Shown: positions 1 through 18,700 of the stretch, one piece after another
How positions within the stretch are numbered: the stretch's first letter is position 1
How the letters are laid out: the number at the start of each line of letters is the position of its first letter
DNA from: Phallusia mammillata
Lineage: Eukaryota > Chordata > Ascidiacea > Phlebobranchia > Ascidiidae
Direction: 5' to 3'
Length of the DNA stretch: 64,000 nt
NCBI GenBank assembly: GCA_003260075.1
Contig: QLIY01000748.1
Location: 17,172 to 81,171, forward strand
Notes under the pieces: model-generated
Told to the model about the DNA's origin: nothing
The model's input: only the letters and a program-made list of their open reading frames with translations
Databases searched by the model: none
Translations under genes and position numbers: made by a program

Positions 1-3000
1 CGACTCTTGATGTGCAGGATCGAACCTGAAAGTTTTTAGACAACATTTAAAGTTATTAGTGAACTAACAACAATCGATGAATCAATCATTCAATTTTAGT
101 TTGTTTTTCAAAATAAACATAGTAATTCACAGTAAACAGAACAAGTCAAAGAGTTGCAAACAAATAAGGGTCATCTTGAACCATTGAACCACACACATGG
201 TTATAACCAGTGGTGGGATTCAGCCGGTTTGCACAGGTTCTATAGAACCGTCTCACGAAATTTTATGAGATCGGCGGACCGGTTAGCATTACTGGTTACT
301 GTCAATGGCTTTTTTGTAACAGAACCGGCTGAAAAATATGACTTTTGTGATAGAACCGGGGGGGGGGATGACAACTATAGATGTTAGACTGGAGATTTGT
401 GATGTTCTGAAACTCTATGCCACCTATAAGCTTTCACTAAGCGACACAACAGATTTGCAATAGCGCTAAAATAATTAGGAACAGGAAGTCAGTATTTCCT
501 GCTTGTCCTTTACGCGGAGCTTGGCAAACACATACTGCATTGTTGTTAATTAAAACCTATTACAAATCATGACAATATTCCCAAGGTCACATATTTGACC
601 GCCGCAATTCTTTGTCCTTCAAATAACGACATTNAGGTGACAAAAAATTTGAATCCCACCACTGGTTATAACTTGTAGCTGACCCAACTATTTGAAGTAA
701 TAATCTGTAATTGTCTGTAAAAACATGAGACTGCTCTGTCCAGACAAATGATAACTTTCATGCTGTGTACCACTTTTGTATAGTGTTCATGTACCACTTG
801 AATAGGAAAAATCTGATTGTTCACCACTAATGTCAAGAAAATACATCAATAGAATATTTTGTTGTGTTGTGAATAGATTAAAAGCATTCCAAAGTTATTT
901 ATGGCACAATAATGAACTATGATTTGTTTAAATTTACTCTGGACAACCAAAGTAAGATTACATACCACCTGAAAGGCCATCACAAACCACAGTTTGGCAA
1001 CCAGTGGTCCAACCTACTGAAACTTTCACTCTGCTAGATGGTCACTAGATGAACTGAACCATACTCACCCTTGCTAATGCTTCTATGAAAATCTGTGGCA
1101 TCCATTGAAGCAGTTACCACGTTGCTATGGCAATGACGGAAAGCACAAATACCAGCGACCTGCAAAACATCAACTCCTTTGTGAGTTTTCCAACATAAGT
1201 GTGGTCCTCGACATAAATGAAACACTTCACAACTGGTGGACACTGTTTCAACCTATAAGGTCTCATCAGTGCAGCTGGTGACAAGAGATGGCTGTACTGA
1301 ATTATAGGTCGAAACAACCTGCACTGTTTGCAGCTTATCATTTATTGGCTCATATGCTTTTACTTCACAACTAAAAGTAAAAACACAAATGTCTTTCCAA
1401 AAGGTTTACTTTTATGTAGAAAAAAATCTCATTGATACTGTAAATTAGGGCTTCTCAAACTTTCTTGCTCTATGACCCCATTTTAGAAAAAAAAATCTTT
1501 CTGACCCCCTGATGAGTTATACACGTGAATGATGTTTAAACAATAAATTTACGCAAGTATATCATTTATTGCGACAATGACATAATAACGCATAAAGTTT
1601 CATGAACCAAAAAATATATTTCGCCACCCTAATTTGGGTCAATAAATGATATATTTGGGAAAAAGTTTGAGAAGCCCTTTATTACAGAACACACCTCATC
1701 CATTAGTTTCATTGTTACTCCACCGGTGACCTTTCCGTGAACCCCGCAATCTCCCACGCCTACGAGATGAATCAGTGCTGACGAAGCATTTTCCACGGTG
1801 TGCATTTCACCGCCTGAAATATTAAGCAAGGTGAAATATCGGACAAATTAAAATTAGTTAAGATGAACACAGATTTTTCTAGTCTGTGCCTTGCCATGGA
1901 ATAGCTCTATAGCCTCTAATATTCCTCTCTGTACTATATATCATGAACTTTACTGAAAAATAACATAGCAATAACGCATAACACACACAACCAGTAAGAG
2001 ATTAATATTGTGACACATATTCCCCCCTGGTTGGGAACCACTGCTGCATATGAGAATACTGGCAAGCCTGGCTTGATTCGATATAACCCCTTGATGGGCC
2101 TGGTGTGCTATGAAAATCAAATTGAAGTTGAAAACTGATTTTACCTTGTGGATGAGGAATCTCTTTGGACATCGCCCATCCGTCTCTCATACTGGGTGAG
2201 TTTGTGTCGGCGTTTTGTCGATGTGTTTTTTGTCGCTCATATCGATTTCTTCCCTTAGCTTCCACTTCTTGACTGGGGTAAATGATCGGGGGTACGACAG
2301 CAATCTTGCCCCCCTTATTACAGGGGACGTACCACAACGTTGCGCGGTTTGTCGTGCGCTTTCTACCTGTGGTACAAATAAATAATTCTCACACTCAACT
2401 TTAAACTTGTTGCTATGGCGATAAAACAAACTTTTCAAATTCAAACCCTAATAACCTTCATTAAACAATAATTGTTAGTTTAAATCTGGCATCAGTTTTT
2501 GGAGTGAACACATTCAATGTTCATGTAACACAAGGTACTTGAGTTTTTTGTTATTTTACCTGTTGCAATATTCTCTCCCACCACCGACACTTGGACTTCG
2601 ACCGAATGTTGCGAGCAATAAGTGATCGCTGCCGTGAGATGAGCGACTTCACCCACGTACATCGGAAGAAGGAAATCCGTCTTCTCCACACGAGCGAGAA
2701 CACACAGGCATTCTTCCTGCAAATCAAATCAGGATAAGGTTTTCAAAAACACAAGATTCGGGGGAAAAACTAACAAAACATTAGCTGCAGATAATGCACA
2801 CTATTTTGACCTGTATAGTTTTATCAGTGCAGCTGGTGACAAGATATTACCCTTACATGTTAATGTAACCAGGTAACATCACACCAGTTTGCTGGAAGTA
2901 AAAAGCAGAATCATTTAAATAGGTTCATACTTTTACAAAAAAACATTGCACATTTAAAATTAAAAAAAAAATGATCTAACATTACAAAACAAAACCTACT

Positions 3001-3524
3001 TTTTTGGTTCACAAACTAAAACAACAAAAATATTTCACCATTGCAAATGCCTATTTCTAAGAATGCCCAAACTAAATCAGTTTACAATCTGATTCATAAG
3101 TTTCCTACTTGTGCACCGATGTTACAATGTCTCGTGCTGATAATCAAACCAGCTTCCTCTATCATTTTTAGTATTGTGCCTCCATGAACATTCCCAGCAA
3201 TATTAGCGTCATTCGGGTGCATCAGCCTAAACATGGACAATGCTGGGTTAGATTGAACCAGTGGTGGGATTCAAATTTTTTGTCAGTTGGTTCTTTCACA
3301 AAAGTTATATTTTTCTGCCGGTTTTGTTACAAAAAGTCCATTGGCAGTAACCAGTAATGCTAACCGGTTCGCTGATAAAATTTTGTGAGAAGGTTCTATA
3401 GAACCGGTGTGCACCGGCTGAATCCCATCACTGCATAAAACCTACTTATAATATTTCCACACATTTACCTGCATAACATTGTTGTGTGGCCATCGAACAT
3501 CGTTTCAAGTTTTGGAACGGACAT
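1..3524 (-). CDS. ACOT7: Acyl-CoA thioesterase 7 (cytosolic brain acyl-CoA hydrolase), 5' part, cut by the left edge
   Basis: Hydrolyses long-chain acyl-CoA to free fatty acid and CoA, normally in the cytosol. Seven exons in consistent phase: 3524-3469, 3226-3109, 2716-2560, 2366-2145, 1813-1695, 1159-1069 and 25-1 (cut). About 262 residues are visible; roughly 90 C-terminal residues should lie left of the window. Domain 1 (hotdog) shows GNVHGGTILKMIEEAG and CLCVLARVEKTDF; the linker has LWYVP; domain 2 shows GGVTMKLMDEV and SNVVTASMDATDF. In the mammalian enzyme an Asn in the first hotdog and an Asp in the second form the active site; both segments are conserved here. The start ATG at 3524 gives a short leader (MSVPKLETMF) before CRLMHP, so no mitochondrial presequence is seen. 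Oddity: the usual HGG of domain 2 reads TGG. Introns hold MITEs and a hammerhead repeat. Identity is secure; exon 7 is short but in phase and matches the family. Confidence 0.9.
208..664. mobile_element. hAT-type MITE with intact 8-bp target duplication
   Basis: Terminal inverted repeats CAGTGGTGGGATTC at 208 and GAATCCCACCACTG ending at 664. Both ends are flanked by the same 8 bases, GTTATAAC (200-207 and 665-672), the target-site length of hAT elements. No transposase. It lies in ACOT7 intron 6. A poly-G tract (358-367) and an n (634) interrupt it. The same family recurs at 3259-3433, 31491-31913, 43313-43490 and 63639-63830. Confidence 0.85.
1236..1345 (-). ncRNA. Hammerhead-ribozyme repeat, family A copy 1
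   Basis: On the minus strand the core CTGATGA (1269-1263) is followed by stem II GACCT/TAT/AGGTT and then GAAAC (to 1245). A second, damaged half in the opposite orientation ends near 1340 (plus strand TATAGGTCGAAAC, 1304-1316). It lies in ACOT7 intron 5. Stem III and stem I on the 3' side are diverged, so activity is doubtful. Confidence 0.6.
1446..1679. mobile_element. MITE with GGGCTTCTCAAACTTT ends
   Basis: Inverted ends GGGCTTCTCAAACTTT (from 1448) and AAAGTTTGAGAAGCCC (to about 1677). The internal text (tatgaccccattt, ctgacccc) resembles hAT-derived elements with 'xxTTCTCAAACT' termini. No coding capacity. Inside ACOT7 intron 5. Confidence 0.65.
2806..2850 (-). repeat. Degenerate hammerhead repeat, family A
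   Basis: Shares 'tatcagtgcagctggtgacaag' with the family A repeats, but the catalytic core and stem II are mutated. Relic only. Confidence 0.5.
3259..3433. mobile_element. hAT-type MITE, CAGTGGTGGG family, short copy
   Basis: Ends CAGTGGTGGGATTC (3259) and GAATCCCATCACTG (to 3433). The internal sequence is the reverse complement of the copy at 208-664. It sits in ACOT7 intron 1. No clear target duplication remains. Confidence 0.75.
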
Positions 3525-3788
3525 TACCAAGTTCCTTAAATAGTTATAATCGAACGTTTACGTTTAAATCAGCGTTTCTGATTGTATAAATGCAATAACC
3601 CTATGACCTGTCCATAAAATTAATCAATTTCTGCAATTCAAATATCCATATAATAATGATTGATCATTTCAATCAATGTCATACAATATGCTGCCTGCTG
3701 GTAAAACGTTGCCTTAAATATGAAACGTCCAAGGGCATTTCGTTTTCAACGTCTTTCTTCAGACATTAAATCGAGAGAGACGTAATAC

Positions 3789-4039
3789 TGCCACTTTCTT
3801 GTACCGACAAAACGAAGAATCACTTACAAACTACTTGTTTAAATGATAAACACAAACAAGTTCGGGGGGGGGGGGCCACTTTCTTGTACCGACAAAACGA
3901 CGAATCACTTACAAACTACTTGTTTAAATGATAAACACAAACAAGTTCGAAAACTCAAAGCCATGCATCTAATAACATGACTCATCATTACTGAAGCATG
4001 ACTCACCACTTTTCCGGACTTTCCCTTTCCTGAATTCAT

Positions 4040-4078
<39 letters not shown>

Positions 4079-4107
4079 TTTCTGCCTCTTAAAGGGGGGG
4101 GGGTCAT

Positions 4108-4140
<33 letters not shown>

Positions 4141-4160
4141 TTTCTGCCTCTTAAAAATAC
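3789..4160. repeat. Two local duplications joined by poly-G, plus a TTG microsatellite
   Basis: Bases 3789-3863 recur almost unchanged at 3876-3950 across a 12-base G run (3864-3875). The (GTT)n microsatellite with its flank (4037-4093) recurs at 4104-4160 across a second G run (4094-4103). Best read as assembly joins of two haplotypes. The stretch lies between the ACOT7 start and the ANKZF1 3' end; no gene is seen. Confidence 0.7.
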
Positions 4161-4229
4161 AACATCGTTTTAAATGAGTGATTTAACGCTTTATTCATGT
4201 TTTCCAGCTAACTTTGTCAATTTAGCCTG

Positions 4230-4512
4230 GTGTTACCCACGAAACCTGACTGGTTCCACCAACGTAGCTCCCCAAGTCTTGACGTCCTAATGCGCCAACT
4301 TCACCAGCAGGGACTCACATCTGATGTGAGTCCCTGCCACATAACGCTTTTAGCAACGGTGTAGCTGCAGCGTTTATCATCTTTCCATCAATTGTAACTT
4401 TTGTCGCGCTTTATAACGCCCCAACGTTGCGCAGCTATTTCCGACTTGGTGAATACTTTAGCGCAATTGTGCTGCTACGATTTGCATCACCGGCGAAATA
4501 AACTCATCTCAA
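4230..4512 (-). repeat. Dispersed repeat shared with 40528-40632
   Basis: Read on the minus strand it begins 'gagttgagtttatttcgcc' and continues through 'cgtagcagcacaattgcgc' and 'cggaaatagctgcgcaacg'. The same succession occurs on the plus strand at 40528-40632. It contains a short hairpin 'ggactcacatctgatgtgagtcc' (4311-4333). Class unknown; no ORF. Confidence 0.6.
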
Positions 4513-4598
4513 CTCAAACATACTGACATTGCGAAGGTACATCAGTTCACCCAAAGCTGCAAAAACTCAATATTTCACACAAGATAACCTTTACAAAA

Positions 4599-4604
4599 TT
4601 TATT
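4599..4604 (-). terminator. Candidate poly(A) signal of ANKZF1
   Basis: AATAAA on the minus strand about 146 bases beyond the ANKZF1 stop codon. It is the first canonical hexamer seen downstream. Confidence 0.5.
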
Positions 4605-4749
4605 CCTCCCTAACAAAACAAATAGCAGCGGAAACTTTGCAAAAAAACGACACCAGTTTTGAAAATTTAAAACACGGAATGACTACAAACACATGAAAGT
4701 TAATGTTGTAACAAACAGTGCACAAGATTAAGCTTAAACATATTTTTCA

Positions 4750-12623
<7,874 letters not shown>

Positions 12624-14186
12624 TGTAAGTTAAATATAACACAAATAAAGTAGAAACTGCAACCCTACGTGGCTTAGGCCAATGTTTAATATAAACAAAC
12701 ACTGCAAATGACAAAACAACAAAATTAAATTCATCAACAAAATCGTCATTAGAAACCTCGCAGTTTCGCAACCGATTGTAAAAAAACAGCTGATTGCAAT
12801 GGACCGTGACAAGTAAAATGATATAATATTATTTGCTGACATGTTTTGATGTATATGTGAATTTTAATGGCATTTATGCCTAAAATGTTCAGTTATCAGC
12901 TGGTGTATTCAAGTTAATTCACATTACATTTGTTTGGTTGAGTGTTTTTTTTCGTTTTGACTTGCCAAATTTATTTACATTTTACAAAGCAGAGGTATTT
13001 TTACCTATAGTATGTCAAATTAACCCTGTTTTTAGAAACCCTTACATTAATAAATGGAAACTTTTTTTTACTTTTGAAAAAAAATATGGACCTAATATTA
13101 TTTTTTTTCAGATTTCTATATAGATGGAATTGGTCCAAATCCAAGGAGAGGTAGCGACGAGAATTTGTTCAGTTCTTGAGAAATGAGAACTTTGCAATGG
13201 TTTTTTTTCCTGAATATTGTGGTCTTCAACTTTTAATGATTGTTAATTTGGCTAGCAGTTTCAAATACTTGCAACAGTTAAAACTAAATGTTGTATGACA
13301 TTACTTAAAAGTGGGATAAATGTTGAAACTATATCTGTTAGAGTGGGTTTTTGACTTCTTTTTAGAAATATTTAAAATCACCATTGGTTTTTGACTTTGT
13401 GTTATTGTTTGTGTATCACTAATTGAAACTTTAATGCAAGTCAAATTCTTACTTGAGTAGCCCACAACGCATTTAACTATTTCAAGTGTAACATATTCAA
13501 ACCACAATTAAGTACAATAAAAGAGTTATGACATCATACATGAGTTTTTGTTAAAACAAGAGCTTTGTTTTGTGTCTTCTATAATTTTTGTGTAAAACTG
13601 TGGGTGGATAATGATTGGTGAGATATAAAGGATTTTTTATGTCCTACATGTGTGATTTGTTTCTATTTGTGTTGTGACATTCTAAAATACTTTGTAACCT
13701 TACAGAACAAGCCTTATGGAAAGCAGTGCAGTAAATCATTGCTAGGTGTGGATTAGTGAAGGTTTGTTGTGATTGGTGCAGACTTCTGCGGTGGTTTCCC
13801 ACAGACTCACATGAGCCCATTCATAAAGTTGTGTATCTGATCATTTTTTAGCTTATCTAAGCAGTCTAAACTTTTAACTAAACAAACTTTGCTAAACCAA
13901 TGTACACTAGAGTTTGTTGTTTATAATTTAGAATTATTAAATATCCAGAAAATTACCTTGTTCGATTTGTTTTTTGTTTTGAATTTATCCAACTTGATCA
14001 ATGTTAAAAGAACCATTTTCTTCGGCTGGATCATCAAATTTTTTGCAGGTGCCTGTGCAGATATTTTGTTGTGCAAGGAACTGTTGGTAATATATGTGAA
14101 AAGCACAAATGCTTTGGTTTTCAAAAGTTTTCAAGATTAAATGGTGCTCTATATTCTAGTTAGGCGGGGGAAGCAACTAAACTCAC

Positions 14187-14397
14187 ATTTGTGTTTGCTT
14201 CTTCTTTGGCTCGTTTTGTAATGGCTTTTTCATGAAAACATTTCTCTGACCTGTTTTTGTCTGGTTGTCGTAGTAACCTAACACCTCAATGTCCCTTGAA
14301 CATTGAATTCTTCTCCTCATAATGAAGGTTTTCTTATTTTTAACCAATGGTCTGAGTTGGTTGTGCTGTGTCAACAATGTTCTTTGTATGCATGCAG
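14187..14397 (-). other. Possible exon of unknown gene or 5' transcript
   Basis: Minus strand: acceptor TTTTAAAACAG before 14397 and donor AAT|GTGAGT after 14187. One frame stays open for about 70 codons (RRRIQCSRDIEVLGYYDNQT and a Lys-rich end). A second version at 15057-14863 keeps the same acceptor and donor but has an 11-base difference that changes the frame, which argues against simple coding. It could be an untranslated upstream exon of ANKZF1. Function unknown. Confidence 0.25.
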
Positions 14398-14616
14398 CTG
14401 TTTTAAAATCACTTCATATCATCGGCTTGTCCAAACATTTGGTTTAAATATATATATGTCTTAACCTTTGACTCTTTTAAAAAATATACATCAACATAAA
14501 TGCGAACTTCAATAATACCAACTTAATATTTATATATCTTCTGGCATTTTTTTGCCAGACACGAGAAGTTTCACGATCTTATTCAGTTCACATTCTTTCA
14601 AGCTAAATTTAAAGTT

Positions 14617-15112
14617 TATGTCAGTAGTTCTCAAACTGTGCGTCGCGACGCCCTGGTGCGTCGTTTTAATTTTCTAAGGGAGTCGCAGAATAGTTCCATT
14701 TCATAATAGTTCCATTAACACAACTTTAATAAAAAGTTTCCTCATTAACTTTTATTTGCTGGTGGGGGGGGGGGAGCGAAAAGCACAAATGCTTTAGTTT
14801 TCGAAAGTTTTCAAGATTAAATGGTGCTCTATATTCTAGTTAGGTGGGAGAACAACTAAACTCACTTTTGTGTTTGCTTCTTCTCGTTTTGTAATGGCTT
14901 TTTCATGAAGACATTTTTCTGTCTGGTTGTCGTAGTAACCCAACACCTCAATGTCCCTTGAACATTGAATTCTCCTCCTCGTAATGTAGGTTTTCTTATT
15001 TTTAACCAATGGTTTGAGTTGGTTGTGCTGTGTCAACAATGTTCTTTGCATACATGCAGCTGTTTTAAAGTCACGGGGGGGGGGGCAAAAACAAGTTTGA
15101 GAACCACTGGTT
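14617..15112. mobile_element. hAT-like MITE interrupted by a poly-G-bounded duplicate
   Basis: Ends 'cagtagttctcaaactgtgc' (about 14621) and 'aagtttgagaaccactgg' (to about 15112). Between them, G runs 14764-14774 and 15075-15085 enclose 14775-15074, a diverged copy of 14098-14413. This is the same arrangement as at 11606-11842 and 31536-31879. Confidence 0.65.
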
Positions 15113-15783
15113 TATGTGATAAAAATGTAGTAGATCATTTGTGACAGAGCAGAGAAATGAACAATTCACAGGAAACTAAATTGAATATTTGATGCAAATT
15201 GTGTATTAATTCACATTGTGTTTAAAAAAAAATCATCTGAGAAAAGAATCAATACTGTCCTTTACTATATACCACTCAATACGTAGAGTTTTTGTATTTA
15301 ACTACCCTTTATCATTTGCCTTATCGAAATTATTAAGTGTATGTTAAAACTGTGTGTTTCTTTAATTTGAGTGCATTCTTCAGTGCATCTTGCATTTTAA
15401 ACCAAGAAATATTGGGAGTGTGCGAATTATTGATTGACGTCTTGGTGCTGTCAATTAGCTCATGTATCAACCCAATTAAAATAGATTAGTGAAGCAAGCT
15501 CACATAATTGTGTGTTCCACCCCAGTTACGCAATACAGGTGAACAAACATTTATATATATGTGCCACTGAGCAATTATGAAAGCATTTCAGATGCCAGAA
15601 GATCAGAGTGACGCATTGGTATCATTGAAAAATATGTTGGACTGGTTAAAGTACGTTTGGGGAAAACGCAATTAATCTAAACTGATTGCTACTTTTTTAG
15701 TTTAATAGGAAAATTTTGTTTAGTAAATTTTGTAATGAATCAAAATGAATTGACAAAATAATTTTGAACACTGTAAGTGCAAC

Positions 15784-18700
15784 ATGAAGAAAATCAAACG
15801 TCGTTTGTCGCAGTCCATGAGACGTAGCAGGAGCAGTTTAGTGGACGATTCTATATCGGAACTCACGGAGCAAATGACAGTCAGCGAAAACGGTAAAAAT
15901 GTTTGTGAAATGTCTTCTAAAATTTTGTTAAATGTGACTGAAAACTAAAACAAAACCTTTGTGGGAAATATAATACTAAATACAAAATAAACAAGTAAAA
16001 AAAAAAAGAAAATTTTACTAAATAGTTTAATTTTATGTTTAAAACAAAGCATTTGTGGAAAATATAATACTAAATATAAAATTCGACCAGATAACAATAA
16101 AGAAATATTACTGAAAAATATTATGTGTAATATATATCTTTCTGAAATATATAAAAAAATTATGTTTTCAAACTTTTTAAATCATGTTTTTAACATTCTT
16201 TGTGAACTGTATAATTAAGCCTTTTTGGAAAGTATAATACTGAATACAAAATAAACCAAATAAAAATGACCAAAATGTTACTGAAATCCATATACAGTAT
16301 ATTGTGTAAAATATATCTCACTGAAATAAAAAAAATGTTTTCAAACTTTTCAATTCATGTTTTAAACATTCTTTGCACAACATTTTTGTAAAAAGTCATT
16401 GCATGGTTTGTTTTCAGACAGCACATTACAATGCTGGTTTTGTTTTCATAATCTCAATTGTTCTGAGTAATTTGATACCAGTCATAAGGAGAATTAAATT
16501 TAGAAACCATTGAAATAGTTTTCAAGAAACAATGTCCTATGGTTGTATTTAGGCCTGATTTTGTGCTTAATATGGATTGCATCTACAGATAAGTAATGAT
16601 TTTAAGATAGTCTGTTTTGTCAATATTTTTTACCAACCAGTCAAAACATGTGGTGTTTCTCTTCCAACAGAACTGATATTAATTAGTGAGGCGTTAAAAG
16701 TTATGTAATGCCAAGCAACATCTCTTGGTTTAGCAATATTTGAAATTAGGTGCCTAAACTGATCAACGAATAAACTGTTGCTGCCAGGTATAATGTATCA
16801 ACACATTGTTAGCTCTTCCAGCAGTTTTTATTATAACAAGCTGACATTTCGATGTCTTACACGAGACACCTTCATCAGGGTAATGGCATAAATTGAAAAC
16901 ACAACATTCCACAATGTGACTATATATTTTTAGCTCTACCAGCAGTTTTTGTTATAACATGCTGACGTTTCGATGTCCCATATGAGACACCTTCATCAGG
17001 GTAAAGACATAAATTGAAAACACAACATTCCGCAATGTGACTATATATTTTTAGCTCTACCAGCAGTTTTTATTATAACATGCCGACGTTTCGATGTCCC
17101 ATTGAGACACCTTTATCAGGGTAATGGCATAAATTGAAAACACAAAGTTGTCATAACACACAAAAAAGTGGGGGTGAAAAGTGCAGTGCGCACCAATGGT
17201 CGAGTGATAACACCTAGCACAATGGTGTAAAAGCGACTGATAAGTTATCAGCATTAACTGATCAATGCCCATCAATTTATTGCTATCTGGGTCAGAGTAA
17301 CATCAGGTTTTCTGTTGGACAGGAATCGGTCACGAAAACAGCGGAATTGTTGGTATCGGTTCCGACGGGGAAGGAGAGAACGCCTCGTCGGACGAGCTCC
17401 ATACACCGACAGTTATGATGCGGCATCTCAACCATCCGAAACTTAATAACAAGCGTCTGTCTCTCCCCGCAAACGTGCAGATTCCGAACCTTTTTCTTGC
17501 AAACTCGCCACCTGGTGATCAACGAATGACTCGGAGACTTCGAAGAGCTTCACTGGTTTGTATTATCTGCTGAAGAAAACTTTATTGTTAACTTTACACT
17601 GAATATTATAGTGATTTTCTGTATCTTGGGCTGGTGCTGTGTTATAAACTTCCAAACCAGTTGTTAAAAGTTTGTGTAAACAGTTTTGTGTCAATACTAG
17701 TGATGCACCGAACCCGCCTGAAAAGGTTCGGGCTGAAACCAAAACATCGAAAAATAGCGTATTCGGCTGAAAAATTTTGGCCAACCGAAACTTCAGTGCA
17801 TCACTAGTCAATACCCTGGTTTGATTAAAATGAAATCAAGTAAATCAAAAACTGGTAAAAAAAACTGAAATTTTTAGCCACATGTCAAACTTGCCATTAA
17901 CCTTCAAAATCAAAAACTAATTTGCTTGTTTGTTTATTTTACAGTCCGAGATCGGGTTTGGAAAGATCGAATCTTACGTGAAACTGGACAAATTAGGAGA
18001 GGTGAGTTTATTTCTTTGATCTTGGTTAATTGCAGCTCAAACTGACCTTTGACCCACTTGTTACCAGGGAACATATGCTACGGTGTACAAAGGTCGTAGC
18101 AAACTTACTGACAATCTCGTTGCGTTGAAAGAAATTCGACTTGAGCATGAAGAAGGAGCTCCCTGCACTGCAATACGGGAAGGTGGGAAATATATGGTTG
18201 TTTTCATTCATGGTTAACAGAGCTGAGCTGAAATGTGTTATGTGCATGTCTGTACATCTGCCAAGTCGATAGGGCAGTGATTCTTAAACGCGGCTCTCAG
18301 GGCCCATGCCGCTCCCACCAAACCTCAGAAAACCACCAACGATTGCTATTTTAGCTTCCAAAGTAATAATCTTTAGTGATTTTCCCAAGTTATTGTTTTT
18401 TGCGGCTCCCTACACACTTAGAAAATTACCATTTGGCCCCAAAAATAAGAACCCCTGCTATAGGGTGTTTGTATTTTGGTAATATTGGTGACATGGTTTA
18501 ACCCAGCAGATTCCACTGGGTTGGAGCAATCCCTGAAAGTTTTGCTCAGGAAAACACATGTGGTCAAGTTGGGATTAGAACTCACAACCTTGTGAACGCA
18601 ATGCAGTTGCGCTTACCACTTGGCCATCTTGGATATGCATTTCTCTACATAAATTCACTTTTTAAGAATTGATTTTTTTCATATGCTGGGTAAAACTTAT

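Larger units (their letters stand above)
12624..15783. other. Intergenic region between divergent ANKZF1 and CDK genes
   Basis: About 3.2 kb that should hold both promoters. No gene with recognisable homology was found. Contents: AT-rich unique sequence (12624-14090), a possible unassigned exon (14187-14397) with its duplicate, and a MITE interrupted by that duplicate (14617-15112). No convincing TATA box could be singled out. Confidence 0.5.

Noticed and set aside
4037-4160. (GTT)n tract as a possible polyglutamine- or polyasparagine-type coding repeat
   Set aside because: It lies between genes, is duplicated by an assembly join, and has no exon context.
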